A stretch of 64,000 bases of DNA from Ficedula albicollis (taxonomy: Eukaryota; Chordata; Aves; Passeriformes; Muscicapidae), in the NCBI RefSeq assembly GCF_000247815.1, contig NC_021700.1:21778746-21842745 (forward strand). Direction: 5' to 3'. The position numbers were made by a program, and so were the translations under genes. This document shows, piece by piece, positions 1-14,900 of this stretch; the first letter of the stretch is position 1; every line of letters begins with the position of its first letter. Under the pieces are notes generated by a model. The model worked only from the letters and a program-made list of their open reading frames with translations, searched no databases and was not told the DNA's origin.

Positions 1-1697
1 CTGCATAATAATGTAGAAATATACAAAGTCTGTCTGTTCAGTTAGCTGAACTCAGAGCTCCTGGCGGACCAGTGAATTTCTGGTAAAGGCTTGTTATTTC
101 TGTGTGTGCTTTGGAGACAGATTACAGGCATCTTTTGAGTTGACAGTATAGGGAAGGTAAGCCCAAAAATAACGGTGCAATTATGGAATTTTGAAACTCT
201 GGAAGGGCAATCTGGTATCTCACCTTCATTTGGTGGTGTTAGAAGATAGCAGCATAAATTCAGGTTAGTGTTGTGGGAGAGTTTGCTTAGAATATGCTGC
301 CTTATTCTGTCCCCTTTATTCTCCTCTGCTAGATTCCTTTATTACTTGAAACCAGATTTTATTTTTTTGCCTGTTTTTTGTGGTTTGATTTTGCCCATCC
401 TTCTGTTTTGGTATAGTCAGTGTTTGTAGCTGAATTTCTGCCTACCTGCAGAACCACCTGGCAAATCCACCTGTATAATAACTTTTTTTTTTTTTTTTGT
501 GCAAGGACACCACAGTACATTAGAGTGCAGAGGTTAATTTCAGACTGAGAGAGCATCTATTCACGTGGAAGTCCCTAAGGACAGTGGAAAAAAGCAAGGC
601 TGAGGTCCAAGATGTACATGCAGATGATTTCAGGCTTTCTTTATGTGCCATCTGCTGTGAAAGTATCCTATTGAGAGAATTACTTGAAGTTACTGTTTTC
701 ACATTGACATCCTATTTAATTACTGTCAAATAATGAAAATGTTGATGTTCTCTGTGATTTTTCTGATACTGAGTTCTTTTAGTGATACGGATCCCCACAG
801 TCTGATCCTGTGCTTGCAGGTTTCATTTCTGCTCTTGTCCTGTCCTTGTTCCTGTTGCCAACGTAGCAGAATTGAATCTGTTGTCACAGCTGTTCAGTAT
901 CCTTCAGACAGCAGTGGAACAGATTGTCCTGCTACCTCTATTTCTACTTTAGCTGTTGGTAAATTCTTCTAAGTCATGACATATAAAATATTTCCAAACT
1001 AAATAAATGAATAATTAGAAAACATGTAGATTTTCTCATACACATTACCATTTCATGTGATGTTTCAGTAGAAGTATTTCTTCTTCTGTGACCTTGTATA
1101 AGATATCCATGACGACTTGAACCTTGTCTCCTCCTGGATTTCTTTAGACTTTACAGCCCCTTCATCTTCCCCTCTGCAGAATGTGTTTCGGGACATCTGA
1201 TCATACTCATTGCTGTCCTGCGTACTCATTCCAGCCTGTCACATCTGTCTTGAAGCATGATGTCAAAAAGCATGGTGTCATACTCAGATTTACACCTTGC
1301 CAGATCTGCTAGAACAGAGAGATTATTTCAGAGATCGCTCAAGTAGTGTTGTTTTTTATGTAGCCCAGACAGGTAATTTGCAGTTTGTGGTCCAGTATGA
1401 GTTTTGTCTTTTCCTAAAGAATGATATGAATATTTCTGCTTTACCTAAAAGTGGTTCATCTCCCTACCTCAGTGAAGGAAGCTTAATGCTGCTATTTAGA
1501 TAGGTCAACTTCTTTTGTGTTCAGAAATTAGACTGTAGAACTGAAAACATGATATCTGCTCTTCTGAGTACTGTGTCTGAAAGAGTTAAGTCCTGGAGGA
1601 AAACAGGGAAGGAAGGGGTGGGAAAAGATGGTACATTACTTTTTTTTTTCTTCCCTGTTATCATTACTTCATGCTACAGTTGCATGAACTTCATCTT
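1..1697. other. Intronic sequence, no recognised element
   Basis: T-rich unique-looking sequence. It includes a 16-base T run at 483-498. Short open frames here have no family resemblance. Confidence 0.6.
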
Positions 1698-2463
<766 letters not shown>

Positions 2464-4132
2464 GCCACAAAATACCTGAAGAAAAGCAGTCTCTCATTTC
2501 ATTTAAGCAAGAACAAATAATAGTTTGCAGAATTACAGTCATCAGTTTCTGAAGTGTTTTTGATGTCTTACATTGAGATCTTACACACATGAGAATTAAG
2601 TAAGGATTTAACACCAGCATCTGAGAAGTGCTTTGCTTTTGGAACATATGTGCATTGAGGTGCTGTGGATAGCAAGGACATAAACACAAACGAGTTCAAG
2701 CAGATTATTTGCCTGAGGTGAGTGGCTAACTGCTGACGGCAGGTAGGATGGGATTGCATGGTGAAGGGCACTCAAGGAGATGATGGGTCAGTGCATTTCT
2801 AATGACATGTGGTTGTTTAGTTTTTTAATTTCTTCCGTATTTGTTTCAGAACTCTCTTTGCTGGAAAGTATTTTCCAGAGTATTAAGAGCGGACTTGAGG
2901 CTGGGTAACAGTATGTTTTCTGTTGTAATCTGTCTGCTTCTGCTCTCTCTGAGTAGTCAGTACTGGACCAGCATTGTGGAAAAGGGATAAATGCAAAAAA
3001 AACAAGTATTTTCCCCGTTTTCCTTTCTGCTGTGTTTTTGTGTTCTGTGCACTGTTTTTCTTTTTTGCAAAAATATGACTGTGAACAGGAAACATGGTTT
3101 ATGAAATTTATTGAGGCAGATGGTGCCAAGTGTCATTGGCTGCAGTAGTTTCTATAATTCAAAATGTTTTACAGTCTTTCTGTTCAGCATAGGATATCCT
3201 TTTTTTGGTGGTGACTTTCAAATCTTAGTCAGTGTTTTGTAGGGGAGGTGAAAGCTCGCTTGATTTGAACTTGTTTCTTGAGAGGAAAATAAAGGCAAGC
3301 TGTGGATTCCTTGTTTACACCAGTATTCTCAAGGATCTGAGGGTTAAATTGTGTGTCTTGGAGTTGTCAGTCTTTTCCATCACCTTTCTATAAACCTTGT
3401 CACAGTGACTTGCCAAAACTTACCAATTGCTTACCAAAGCAGAGTAACAAACCAGGAAATATCAGAATTCTTTGCCATGTAACACAGTTATCTGAAATGG
3501 ATCCAGAAGCTTCTGAATGTGCCAGTGTCTTCTGAATTACCATAGTGAGTTCTCTTCGTTATTCTAGATGCTTAAAAAATCTCCCTTAAAACCTAAAACC
3601 ACCCACAAAAAATAGGGAGGAGAGGGAAGCGTGGTATTTTGTTCTCAAATAATTCCAGTTCTTGCTCTGTAAATTCAGTATTTGGCAGTGGAGTGACTAT
3701 TTGAGTTTATAAGAATTGATATGATGAGCAACATGACAAGATAAGATTTCTCATTAACAGTGTCCAATGAACTTTGAAGTTGATAGTTGTATGTTTTCTC
3801 CCACTATCTAGTTAGTGTGTATTGTATATTTAAAAAGATATCTCTCACTGCGCAGAGTGAGTACAAAATCTTTTTCTGTTGTGGCTAACTCTTCTCCTGA
3901 ATCTGTCTTCTTGCTCTTCATGTTGCAATCTGTTGCAGCTTCATGAGGACTGTATGGTGAGAGTTAATTAATGGGAAGCTAAGATTTTGTCATTAGAGTA
4001 TTCATAGCAGGGTGAGGAATGTGGTAAGGAATGTATTGCTCTAAAAACTACTGCTTTGCACATCCATCCTTTAACACACACCCATTGGGAAGTTACAGTC
4101 CCTTCAGCATTACGTATTGTGTGCCAGGTCTT

Positions 4133-4153
4133 CACCACAACAAAGTTGTGGTG
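4133..4153. repeat. Perfect 9-bp inverted repeat, AAA loop
   Basis: CACCACAAC at 4133-4141 pairs with GTTGTGGTG at 4145-4153 around a three-base loop. It could fold in RNA, but nothing else supports a function. Confidence 0.6.
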
Positions 4154-4502
4154 CTGTTTGGGAGAGAAGTGGAAATCAAAATACTTTGGGGTAAAATAAG
4201 AATTGTGTGAAGTGATGGCATTGTTTACCTGTGCGTCTGTGTGTAATGGAGGTGGTGGTAGTTCTGGTAAAATGTCATTGTGAGCTAGCTAGAAGTAGTG
4301 TTTTTGTTACCCCTTTCCCTTCCTGACTATCCTGCTGCAGAAGTAACCGTGGGATGTTCATAGGCTGTGTAGGACATACCATAGATTTTTCCTCTAATTG
4401 TTTCAGGGTTTCTTGCCTCTAACAGTGATAGATTCTTCCCTGTTGTAGCACACCTGAATGATAAAGCTGGCTAAAGATGAATAGCCTAATTGCTAGAGTG
4501 TG

Positions 4503-4532
4503 ATCTTTAGTTCATACCAAAGAACTAAAGAT
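4503..4532. repeat. Perfect 11-bp inverted repeat, 8-nt loop
   Basis: ATCTTTAGTTC at 4503-4513 is the exact reverse complement of 4522-4532, with ATACCAAA between them. Confidence 0.6.
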
Positions 4533-5038
4533 ACCATCCAAAAAAATGTATTCTTCTCAGGGTTAAAATGATTGTGATGAGATTAAATAAAGCAGTCCTC
4601 TAGAGCAGCAGCAAAACTGTTACTGTGTCATGTCAGCCAGACTAACAGCGTTGCTTTTGGTTTTTAGATATGTTTGTGGTAAGTTACCTATGAAGGGAAG
4701 TATTTGACAATTTAAGTGAGTAGGGCTGTCTCAAGAGTCATGTAAAAGACTTCATTGGTTTGCTTTTAGTATGAAAAAAATGTATATTTGTCTACTACTG
4801 TAAACCTTTCCTGTGCAGGATAGGCCTTTAAAGGTGTGTGCTGCTATGTACCCTTATTGTCTCGGAAATCCTCTGGGACATGGAGAGACACATGGTTGAG
4901 GGCTCAATCTAAAACAGCCATGTGCTGCTGCTTGATATTTGAGAATATCTGTACAGTAGTAATGTTTGCAGCTCTCTGCAACTTCTTTTCAAGGATTTGG
5001 TAGATATAAATAAGTCTATAACCAGAACATCTATCTTT

Positions 5039-5063
5039 CTTCTCACTTGGAATAAGTGAGAAG
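5039..5063. repeat. Perfect 10-bp inverted repeat, 5-nt loop
   Basis: CTTCTCACTT at 5039-5048 is the exact reverse complement of AAGTGAGAAG at 5054-5063, with GGAAT as the loop. Confidence 0.6.
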
Positions 5064-7287
5064 TGAAGAAGCAGAGCTATCCATTGAGTTGCATATCTGT
5101 TTTTTTGCACCAGAACTATTTAGATACTTAAAATTCTTCTGGAAGGAGTTGGGTAAGGAGCTGATAAGGAACAGTCTTCAAGATCTAAGTGGTTTGCAGA
5201 AATGGCTGAGAGGCGCTTTTGTAGCCTTCAGATTTTTCAGACCAGTGGACATAGTCCTGAGGCAAATCTTCAGTATCCCTTAGTGTCTGTATGTCCAACT
5301 GTGAAACCAAATGTAAAGAAACATATTTTTTGAAAAGCTGCAGCTCTGTAGAAGGAATCCAGCCTGAGTCCAGTGTAGTCCGCTGCCTTTGACAGTGTGT
5401 TGGATAGATGTAATCTGCTTTGAGCTGACTGTTGGTAAGCATAACAAGATGTGTTTCTCTTGGACTAGGAGGAAGCTCTGTATGATGGGGCTGCTTTGCT
5501 AGCAGTAACAGCTTGTGTAAAGTTGAGCTTGTAGAAGGGAATAAGAGAATCTGAAGTCTTGAGGCATAAAATAAAAGCATGGCCAAGCACAGTGTAAATG
5601 AAGAGATCATTGAGCTAGGAAGCTGAGCAGCTAGGTAGCCTTTTTCTGCAGCAATTTGTGCAATGGGGTAACTTGTCTCTTGGTTTTGTCACAAATTACG
5701 CACTCTGTCCCCCGCTCCCAAAGCAGAACTGTGCTCAAAGATTGCAGTACTGAAGCATTAATACATGTTGAATACTTGGTTTTTGAACCTACTGTTTTTG
5801 TTACTACCTAGAGCTGGCAAACATTAACTAGCAGTGCTTTTCTGTACAAGACATGACAAAAAGATTTACCCTTCCTTTAGAGCAAAAATCTGAAACGCAG
5901 AATCGGGGAGCTGAGGAATAACAGGCACAAAGACTCTGCAAAGATTAGTAATGAGAACTGAGTCCCTGAAGTTTTCTATTGAATTTTCCTTCAGTAAAAT
6001 TGCTTTCACACCAGGCTGGAGGTTTTCTCCTTACATCCATTATGACAAAGCAAATGTCTGTTACTAGGAACTTCAGTAACGTAGGGTCTGCCTGTTCTCC
6101 TGCTGGGCTGGGAACTGACCTGCTCAGGCTTTGTCTGAAGAGAAATACCGGTCTTGTTAACAGCTTCTTTAACAGGGAAAGAGGAAGGGAGGAATATAAT
6201 TTTTGTTTTTAGTTTGTTTTTTTGGTTGTTGTTTTTTGGTGTGCGCAGTTCTGGCTTATATTGGGAGCTTCTCAATGTTACGGTATCACCAGCGGTTCTA
6301 TGCCATTGCTGAGCTCCTTTAAAAACAGCCATATGGGCTCGAAATACTCTGCAGTCTAAAACACACAAGGTCCTACTGCCAAGTTTCATGATTTGTTGCT
6401 TCAACCTTCAGATTTGTTAGATGTTTTTCGGTTCTTCTCTTGCAGCTGTGGTGTTTGAAGTTATTTTTGAAACTTTATAATTGTTGGGTGGTATTGGTTT
6501 TTAAGCTATATGACTTGTGGGAGGCTGGTGTTTAAAGTAATAAAATACTGGTAGCTCCTTTTTTTGTGATAGAGTGGAAGCAAAAAACTGAGGGAAAGGT
6601 AGCTGAAAAAGTGAAAAATGGGGGTGTAGTGGCAAATGATCTGTGCTTTGAAATCAAGCCTGGAATCTACCTTAGCTTTGGTTTACTGTGCTGAGTAAGG
6701 TCTCTTACTTACACTTTCTTACCAGAAAGGTTGCCCTCATCAAACTTGCTGTCTGAAAGACTGTCTGGCTCCATCCAAGGAGCAGTGGGATGAATGCCTT
6801 GCCCTCCTGTACAGATGTAGCTAAGCTGGAGAAGTTTCACTGTTTAGGAGTGAGCTACAAGTACGTCAGGGGTTAAAGCTTAAGTGTTCAGCAGTATAAA
6901 CAGCCTGGCTGCCCCTGCCACAGGTTTCTAAATTTTAAGTGGGAACAAGGGATGAATGCAAGACTTTTCTTAACGGATAACATGTATAGTCTTGAACTAG
7001 AAAATGGGAAATTTTTTTTTGCCTTTCTGATCAAACAGCTCTTGAAGTGACCTTCAGGAGAAGCAAAAAAACCCAACCACAAAAGAAGCTATGAAAACCT
7101 GTTCCAAAATTACTAAGTGTGTGAAAATAATTTATTATAGGATTCTATAACCAAGAGAGATTCACTGTTGCCTGACAGAGAAGCTTCTGTATTAGATATA
7201 TTTTGCAGAATTTTGTTTAAACATTTGTGTATATATCAGTATATCCTTTTAATAATGATATAATAATATTATATAATATAATAATTT

Positions 7288-8126
7288 AATATTAATGTAT
7301 TTTTAATTTTTGAAGATTATAGGTGATTCTGTACCAAGTAGCAAACTTCCATTGTGACGCCATGCTGCCAGGCTAGTGGGACTGTATAATTAATTGCACT
7401 TGGACTATTAATTATTCCATTGTTTTTAATAGCCTTGCAATCCTGAGGAAGAGAGCTGTGGGTGAATGAAGCAGATGAACTACTGCACTAAACTGCTAAT
7501 TTGATTTTCATTGTTACCTCAGGAAACTTTTACTAGAATGTAATAATGCTGTAGCTATGGCTCAGTGGGTGCTTTCATTGTAAAGCTGTTATTTCAGGCC
7601 ATATAACAAAAATGCCTTGAATGACTTTCATACTGAGTTTCTGCTTTTGTGCTTAGTATATGGCAGGGAAGAGCAGGGTGAATTTTACCTGATGTATTTT
7701 GTTCTGGGCTAGCTAGCAGAATAGATTGTTTACAAAAGGTCACAGGGAAATCCTTAAGCTCAACTGAGTCTTCATAGCTTTGGTGAGTAGCTGGGCTAAT
7801 GTAAAGTTTCTGGGTGAGTTTTATCTTGCTATCAGTGCTTTCTTACCCCTTCCCATTTGTTCTAATACTGCTGGTGTTAACACATTACCCTGCTGGAGGA
7901 CACACTCCAAAGTTAAAGATGACATTGATTTCCTTGGAGTATCTCTGCATCAAGCAGAGTACTGTGTACTGAACTGGCTGTACATACATTTAGAAAACGT
8001 GGTTGTAAGTTACAGCTGAAGCAGCAAGGAAATGACCTTGGGCATATCACTTACTTGCCATTGCAGAGCAGTGACTGTCGTTGACTTGCTTAAGATTCTT
8101 TTGAGTTCTTGAGTTTACTGAACCAC
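7288..8126. repeat. Tandem duplication A, copy 1 (839-bp unit)
   Basis: This unit is followed head-to-tail by a second copy at a constant offset of 839 bases. It contains unique-looking intronic sequence with no recognised transposon or exon. Reading the copies side by side I find three differences: TTTATCTTG versus TTTAACTTG, TTGTTCTAA versus TTGTTTTAA, and AAAACGTGG versus AAAATGTGG. The last removes a CpG, with TG in copy 2. Confidence 0.93.
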
Positions 8127-8965
8127 AATATTAATGTATTTTTAATTTTTGAAGATTATAGGTGATTCTGTACCAAGTAGCAAACTTCCATTGTGACGCC
8201 ATGCTGCCAGGCTAGTGGGACTGTATAATTAATTGCACTTGGACTATTAATTATTCCATTGTTTTTAATAGCCTTGCAATCCTGAGGAAGAGAGCTGTGG
8301 GTGAATGAAGCAGATGAACTACTGCACTAAACTGCTAATTTGATTTTCATTGTTACCTCAGGAAACTTTTACTAGAATGTAATAATGCTGTAGCTATGGC
8401 TCAGTGGGTGCTTTCATTGTAAAGCTGTTATTTCAGGCCATATAACAAAAATGCCTTGAATGACTTTCATACTGAGTTTCTGCTTTTGTGCTTAGTATAT
8501 GGCAGGGAAGAGCAGGGTGAATTTTACCTGATGTATTTTGTTCTGGGCTAGCTAGCAGAATAGATTGTTTACAAAAGGTCACAGGGAAATCCTTAAGCTC
8601 AACTGAGTCTTCATAGCTTTGGTGAGTAGCTGGGCTAATGTAAAGTTTCTGGGTGAGTTTTAACTTGCTATCAGTGCTTTCTTACCCCTTCCCATTTGTT
8701 TTAATACTGCTGGTGTTAACACATTACCCTGCTGGAGGACACACTCCAAAGTTAAAGATGACATTGATTTCCTTGGAGTATCTCTGCATCAAGCAGAGTA
8801 CTGTGTACTGAACTGGCTGTACATACATTTAGAAAATGTGGTTGTAAGTTACAGCTGAAGCAGCAAGGAAATGACCTTGGGCATATCACTTACTTGCCAT
8901 TGCAGAGCAGTGACTGTCGTTGACTTGCTTAAGATTCTTTTGAGTTCTTGAGTTTACTGAACCAC
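8127..8965. repeat. Tandem duplication A, copy 2 (839-bp unit)
   Basis: Near-identical to 7288-8126 (three substitutions seen, no indel). At the junction, ...ACCAC-AA-TATTAATG can be read as a two-base (AA) microhomology between the end of the unit and its beginning. After 8965 the sequence departs (ACGCATGAATG) from the start of the unit. No target-site duplication or transposon end is present, so a replication or repair slippage event, or an assembly duplication, fits better than mobile insertion. Confidence 0.93.
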
Positions 8966-11900
8966 AAACGCATGAATGATGGTGTAGGTTCAGGGTTGCT
9001 GAGTTCTGCTGAGAGGATGTAAGTATACTAACACTGAGTATATGTTAATGAAGTTGTGTGGAGCAACAAAAGATGTGTTGTTTTACTACTTAGGGACATA
9101 GTTTAGTGGTGCACTTGACAGGCTGTTTTAGTGGCTGGGCTTGGTGATATTTTCCAACTTCAGTTCTAAGGTTCTAGGAAAGGAAATGTGAATTAAAGAG
9201 TATTCCTACTGGTTTACAATAGTATCACTGTGCTGAATATTATCTTCCCTCCTGACAACTGTTTTTGTGATCTCCCCTGATTGCTTCCACCCAAACTCAG
9301 CATGCATATTTTTAAGCTCTTGTCAGAGGTAATAACTGGTGACTGAAAACTGAAGCAACTGAAACTTTAAAGGTTACATTCAGACAGCAGTGGTCCTACA
9401 GTTAAAGTAGGGTAAAGATTTTAGAGGAGTAGGAGAGATTCAGATAAGGTATAATGAGGTATGCTATGGGAAAACATTCTCCATGGTGTTCAATATTTTT
9501 TATGCTTCTCATAGTATTAGCATTGTGTTAAAAGGACCATTGGACACAAATTGAAGGAAAAAAATATACAAAAACTAAAATGTGTGAACACCTAAAGCCA
9601 TACTATCAGGTGCTTTAGGTGTAAGCTTATTTGAGAGTGAAGAAAAGCAATCTGAACTTTGATATGTTGAACCACTGAAGTAGGAGAGAGCTGCAAACCC
9701 TGCTGTTACAGTCTGCGTTACCACACCTGCACAGTGCCCAAGAGAGCAGCTGTGCCAGAAACTGGCATTACACCTTCTGCACAACAAAGGAATAGCTTCT
9801 CACTTGCATATGCCCTCATAACTTACAAGCAGGTAGAGACTGGTTTTATAGCAGTGGAAGCTAAAGCACTTTTATTCCAGGTGTACTTTCCCAATACAAC
9901 ACTCATAAGAAGTATGTTGTTTTGACATTAAATTAGGAAAAAGTAAATTGCAGAAACTGCAGATGACAAATGTAGATATATTAAGTCATAGATCTGTCAG
10001 CGAAAAACGAAGACAAAATAGGAATTAGCAAACTAAGCATCTCTGAGGACCTGGGCTTTACTCCAGGACAGGTTTGGTATGTTTTTCAAAATACAGGTGT
10101 GCTAGTATCTCACCTATATCTGGTTTATTATTATTATTGAAATATTCCTGCTGCTATTATTAAAAAAAAATTCCCTATTTTAATGCTAATGATCTTCTAA
10201 TTAAATGAATGCCTTTCCTTTTATTCTTGCCTTTTGGGAACTTTAATATGTTGTGTTGTAGAATAGTTATTTTGACATGAAAACTTCATGCATACAGCTT
10301 CTGGAAAGAGGTTCCTACAGTTGTCTGATATGAAGATAGACTTTGTGCAGAAATCTTGTTCCTGCGAAATAAATGAGGAAACAGAACCATACCTACATCA
10401 GCAAATACCAGAAGGCAAGGATAATGGATTCTAATAATGTTGTTGAGGGCAGTACACATTGTATGCATTTTGAGGGAAACGACTTTAGATCAACACTAGT
10501 CTGATCCCAAGATTTGAAGACCTCTTACACTGCCAGATACACAAGAGCCTAGGTGTGCTACAGAGTTTTTTAAAGGGGGCAGTGTGATCCTTGTTGGCTT
10601 GAGTATTGGTGGTGCTGCCTCCTGATCAGCTAAAGTTTGTGGTTGGTGCCTGGACAATTTTTCTTGAGCTTTAGGCAGCAGTTGATGCATGAACTGTTTT
10701 TACTGGATAAGCTTAAGTTGAGTGTGTGTGCAAGAGCTGCAGTTGCAGCTTCAGTGATACTGTAAACACAATTATTTCAGTTGAAATTTCTGACTGGGTG
10801 TGGTGGTTTTCATTAGTCATGAATCCCTCTGTCTTCATTGGCTATTGTTGAGGTAATGTGATTTCACGAGAGAATTGACAGGTGGCTAGTGTGTTAATCC
10901 TCACTGTTTAGTTTTGAATTTGGTAATCCACCTCCAAGACATCTTGACTGTCTGAGGCTGTGTTTTCTATGTGCCTTAGCTTTTTTGGGTAGGAACTTTC
11001 TTCCTATGCGTGGTTAGTCTTTGGCAGTATCTTCCCTGTGTTTAGGTATAGTTGCTTTTAAATAGATTTGCTTGTTTCCTAGGAGACATAGCCATACCAC
11101 TCTGCATGATTTTTGTCCTTAAAGAGGTTATGCATACATAAACAAACACAGAAAAATATGTAGCCTTCCCTGTATTTTACCAGGTGTGGACAAGTAGAGT
11201 GGCTTGATCTGTTTTCATTTCTGATGGTACTGCTAATGGATGCCTTCTGCAGTTTGGTTTTGGTAAATGGGCAATGTCTTCGTTTGTTTGGATAGACCAA
11301 ATAAAGCCAGTTAAGCTGCTTCAATAAACCTGTGGGTGGAAGACATTTTCATAATGAAAGATTGTTTACTCTAGATATAAAGCTAGATTCTAAGATTTAA
11401 GGACTCCCCTAAAATCCCATGGTTTTAATACGTGTGTGTAGGAGACAGTTGGTCTTTAGTGGGTTATGTACTTGAGGTAGAAATCTTTATAAGATTATTT
11501 TTTTTAGTAGTAGAGAGTGTATATTGACAAACACTTTATATAAAAATGTGTGGTACAGCAGCATTGATTTCCTTTAATATTTGGACAATTATGATTGTTT
11601 TTGTGCTGCAAAATTTCTATAAGCATATACTTTAAAGATCCAAATAATGTGAGTAAAAATATGTGTGGGGAAATTGACTTTGAAGGGTTTTTTCCCTACA
11701 TACTTAGCAGTTAAAATAATTCTGGTGTCTGCATTTGCAGGAGACATAGATGGCAGCCTTCTGAAGTGCTTTGAGTGGTGTAGTATACATTGGTGATCGC
11801 TTCAGCCCAGCCCCTAAGTGCTTGGAGTTGCAGCACATTGCTGTGTGTGACTAACCGCTGAAGCACTTGGAGAGCTTTTATAATAAGACTTCATCAAAAA

Positions 11901-14900
11901 CTGTCATTGCCTTGTTTACTTTATTGTACTCGTCATGCATGCTCAGGTGTTCTTCCATGTTGGCTCTTAATTCAAGTGGGTTTTTTATGGTTGTGTGGGC
12001 ACAAAATAAAAGGCCATGTAAAATGTGAGGCAAATTCAGTGTTGGATGGAGGTCACACTTCATTGCTTGGCTCTCAATTATGCATTGACGTAGTGGTGCT
12101 AATTTTGAGGCTTTTTAGTATCTGGCTGAAATTATCAAAAGGAATCAAGGACTGTTTTTCTCTCTCCTTTCCTCTCATGTACTGTTAGTGGCTGAAGGGC
12201 ATCTTTGCAGAGTTCGGTCTTGATGGCTGCAGACCCAGTTTGTGCGAGTGCCTGTAATGGAAAACAAAAATCTCTTTTGCCTGGCAAAATATTGAGCTGT
12301 CTGCCTTCCTTGGCTCTCTTAATCTGGAATACAGGTTTGGGGATCAGGAGCCCCTGTGTAAATCCACTGCATTCAGTGAGTTTCAGTAAGTATCTTTTCT
12401 CATAAAGTCCTCTTCAGATGCTTTCTGAAAGTGCAGTTGTACTGGGCACACAGGAGGCCAGGTGCTGGCAGTGGAAGGCTGCAGGGGTGTCCTCTGTGAG
12501 GAGCAGGGCATAAGTCTGAGGAGGGAGTGGTGGAGAGGAGTTGTTCTGGTGTGACTCCAGCACCCATTGCCAATCCCCTTCACTGCTTGTGGGGAAAGAG
12601 GTAGAGAAGTTGGAAATGAAGAAGTGAAGTTGAACTTTGAAAAAGCTTTTAATTAGTCTTTGTTTCTCATTAGCCAGTTAATTTCCCTGAGTATGAACCT
12701 GGTAAGAGTTAGTAAGAGATCTCTGTTTATGTCTTGAGTTATGAACTCCATCTTATTTTCTCCTGTGTGTTGTTGAGAAGGGGAGTGAGAGAGTGGCTGG
12801 GTCAGTTGCCTAGCTGCTGGCCAAGGCCTCCACAGTCGGTAGTTTGTGTATATTGCATTTAAGAAACTTTCTAAAAAGGAAATTGTTTGAAAAGTGTTGT
12901 TACATACATTTAGGTAGGTGTAGTTCCATGCACGTTTAGCTGACACAAGTTGGCAGCTGAAATCTGCTCAGTTTACTTTGTTTTTCCTTTCTTGAGTACA
13001 GTTCTATAAGCTCACGCTGGCTTTACAGTTAAATGCAAACATCACCTTTGGAAACTGATGCTGGGCTCTTGGTTTCTCCGTTGGAAGCTTATTTTTTCTC
13101 TAACTGTACCTGGTGATCTGGCCTTGCAATAATGCTAAGAAATTAATTCAAACTTGTAGTAATATCTGCATATCTTACAAAAAGTAAAGTTGAAACAAGG
13201 TAATGTCTTGTCTGAAGAGCTGTTGGAAGTGGCCATTGATGTTAGTTTCCAAATGAATCCAGTGCTGCCATCAAAATAAGGTGTGTGTCCATAAATGATT
13301 TATTTGCAATAGATACGCAATGGTCATGTCACTGCTTCTTTAAGGAAGAGTTGTGCCTTATTTCTTTATGCAACAGTGTTTTTAGAACATCACTTGGATT
13401 GTGTGTAAAATGTTTTTCAAACTTTCCTCCTCCACCCCCGAAGTCCCTGAATGTGTGTATGGAAGTGGGTACTGCTGTTGGCTGAGTTCTGTAGAGCTGA
13501 ACGTAGGTGAGTTCAGATACAGAACTTGCATAGCTATCCCTGTAGCACTACAAGGCATGTTGGTCAGTTATCATCATGTAAGAAGAAAATTCTGTTATTT
13601 GAAAACTGGTAAGCGTACGCATTAATACTGATACGGATTTTATAATACAGTGTTAATTTTTTAACGCCTGATTACTGTGTGAAAGGGTAAGACTTTGATT
13701 TTTTTTTTTTTTGTGGGGGAGAAGATAAAGTACTACTATTGATAAGGTAGAATACTTAACCACATTTTTTCAAGATCTCATTTATCTTTCACAATGTCCC
13801 AGTTATTGCTGCAGCCTCACTATTGCCTGTTGGTTCATTAGGTAAAAGTATAACTTACTTTCCTTCTACAAGGAGACAAGAGTACATAGTAAATGAGGTC
13901 AGTTGAGAGATCTTTAAAAAATCACTATTTGCAGTGTTCCTTTTTATTCCAGCAAATCTTTGTGAAAACATGTTGAATTTGTCAGAGGTGGTTATTGTAT
14001 CTTAAAAGAGTAGGAGTATGTGGCAGGGGAACATGGTATTAATAAAAACTTTTTTTTTTTTTACAGTAGTTTTAGCTTTATGAAGAAAAATCCTTTAATG
14101 TGGCAAAAGGAAGGTTTTCCTATTCTGAAGGTCAGTTTATTGGATGTCTTACTGTCGAAGGTTTTAAACCTTTTTATCATCTTACGTCAATCAGCCTCTT
14201 TAATAAATGTGTTTAAGATATGAGTTGCATGGGGGCTAGAATCGTGCTGCAATTTTATACAGAAGGCTGAGAGTGCTGTAACTAATTGGGTTAAGGTATT
14301 TTGTTTTCTCAACAGGTGTGCTCTAAGGAAAGGTACAAGAAAACCATCTCCTTTTCCATTGTTTTCTTGACTATAAATTGCTTTTCTGCAGGAGGGCAAG
14401 AGCAGATTTGAAAGAATGTTGCAGTGGTAAATTAAGAAACCTGCAGTGCAGGACCAGTGTTGAGATTACCTGTGGTGGTGTGCAGCACACTGGCCTGAGG
14501 TTGTCCAATTTGATGGCTTGATTCCACATTTATGTGGCATGATGAATATATGTGGCCATGCACCTGGAGCTGTGATTTGCTACCTTAATTTTGTTACTTT
14601 GTGCCTGGCTTCAGCCTTGAGCACTTACTAGCATGGCTGATTTATCAGCTGTATTATAGTCCTGGTATAGGTTTAAAACTGTACAGAATTGTTTTTGTAG
14701 ACATGGCTTTTTTTCTTCCCTTTATTTTTAGTTTGTTTTCTCTACACTAGTTGCTGCTACTTTTATTTTCAGTGGACCACAAATGCTTGTTTCTTTAGAA
14801 GAATTATATAAGCTTTTTTCTAAGCAGTAGAATTATTTTAATGAGGCTTCAGTTGCAGAGTTGTGTGTGTTCAGTTGGATGCTGAAGTTGGTTGCCTTTC

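Larger units (their letters stand above)
2464..7287. other. Intronic sequence with three short perfect hairpins
   Basis: No exon or transposon is recognised. Three perfect inverted repeats occur between 4.1 and 5.1 kb (listed separately). The last 40 bases, about 7250-7287, are an almost pure A/T tract just before the first tandem duplication. Confidence 0.55.

Noticed and set aside
5185..5610. 141-codon minus-strand frame as a gene
   Set aside because: No recognisable domain and no exon boundaries. The length is within chance expectation for 64 kb of six-frame intron.
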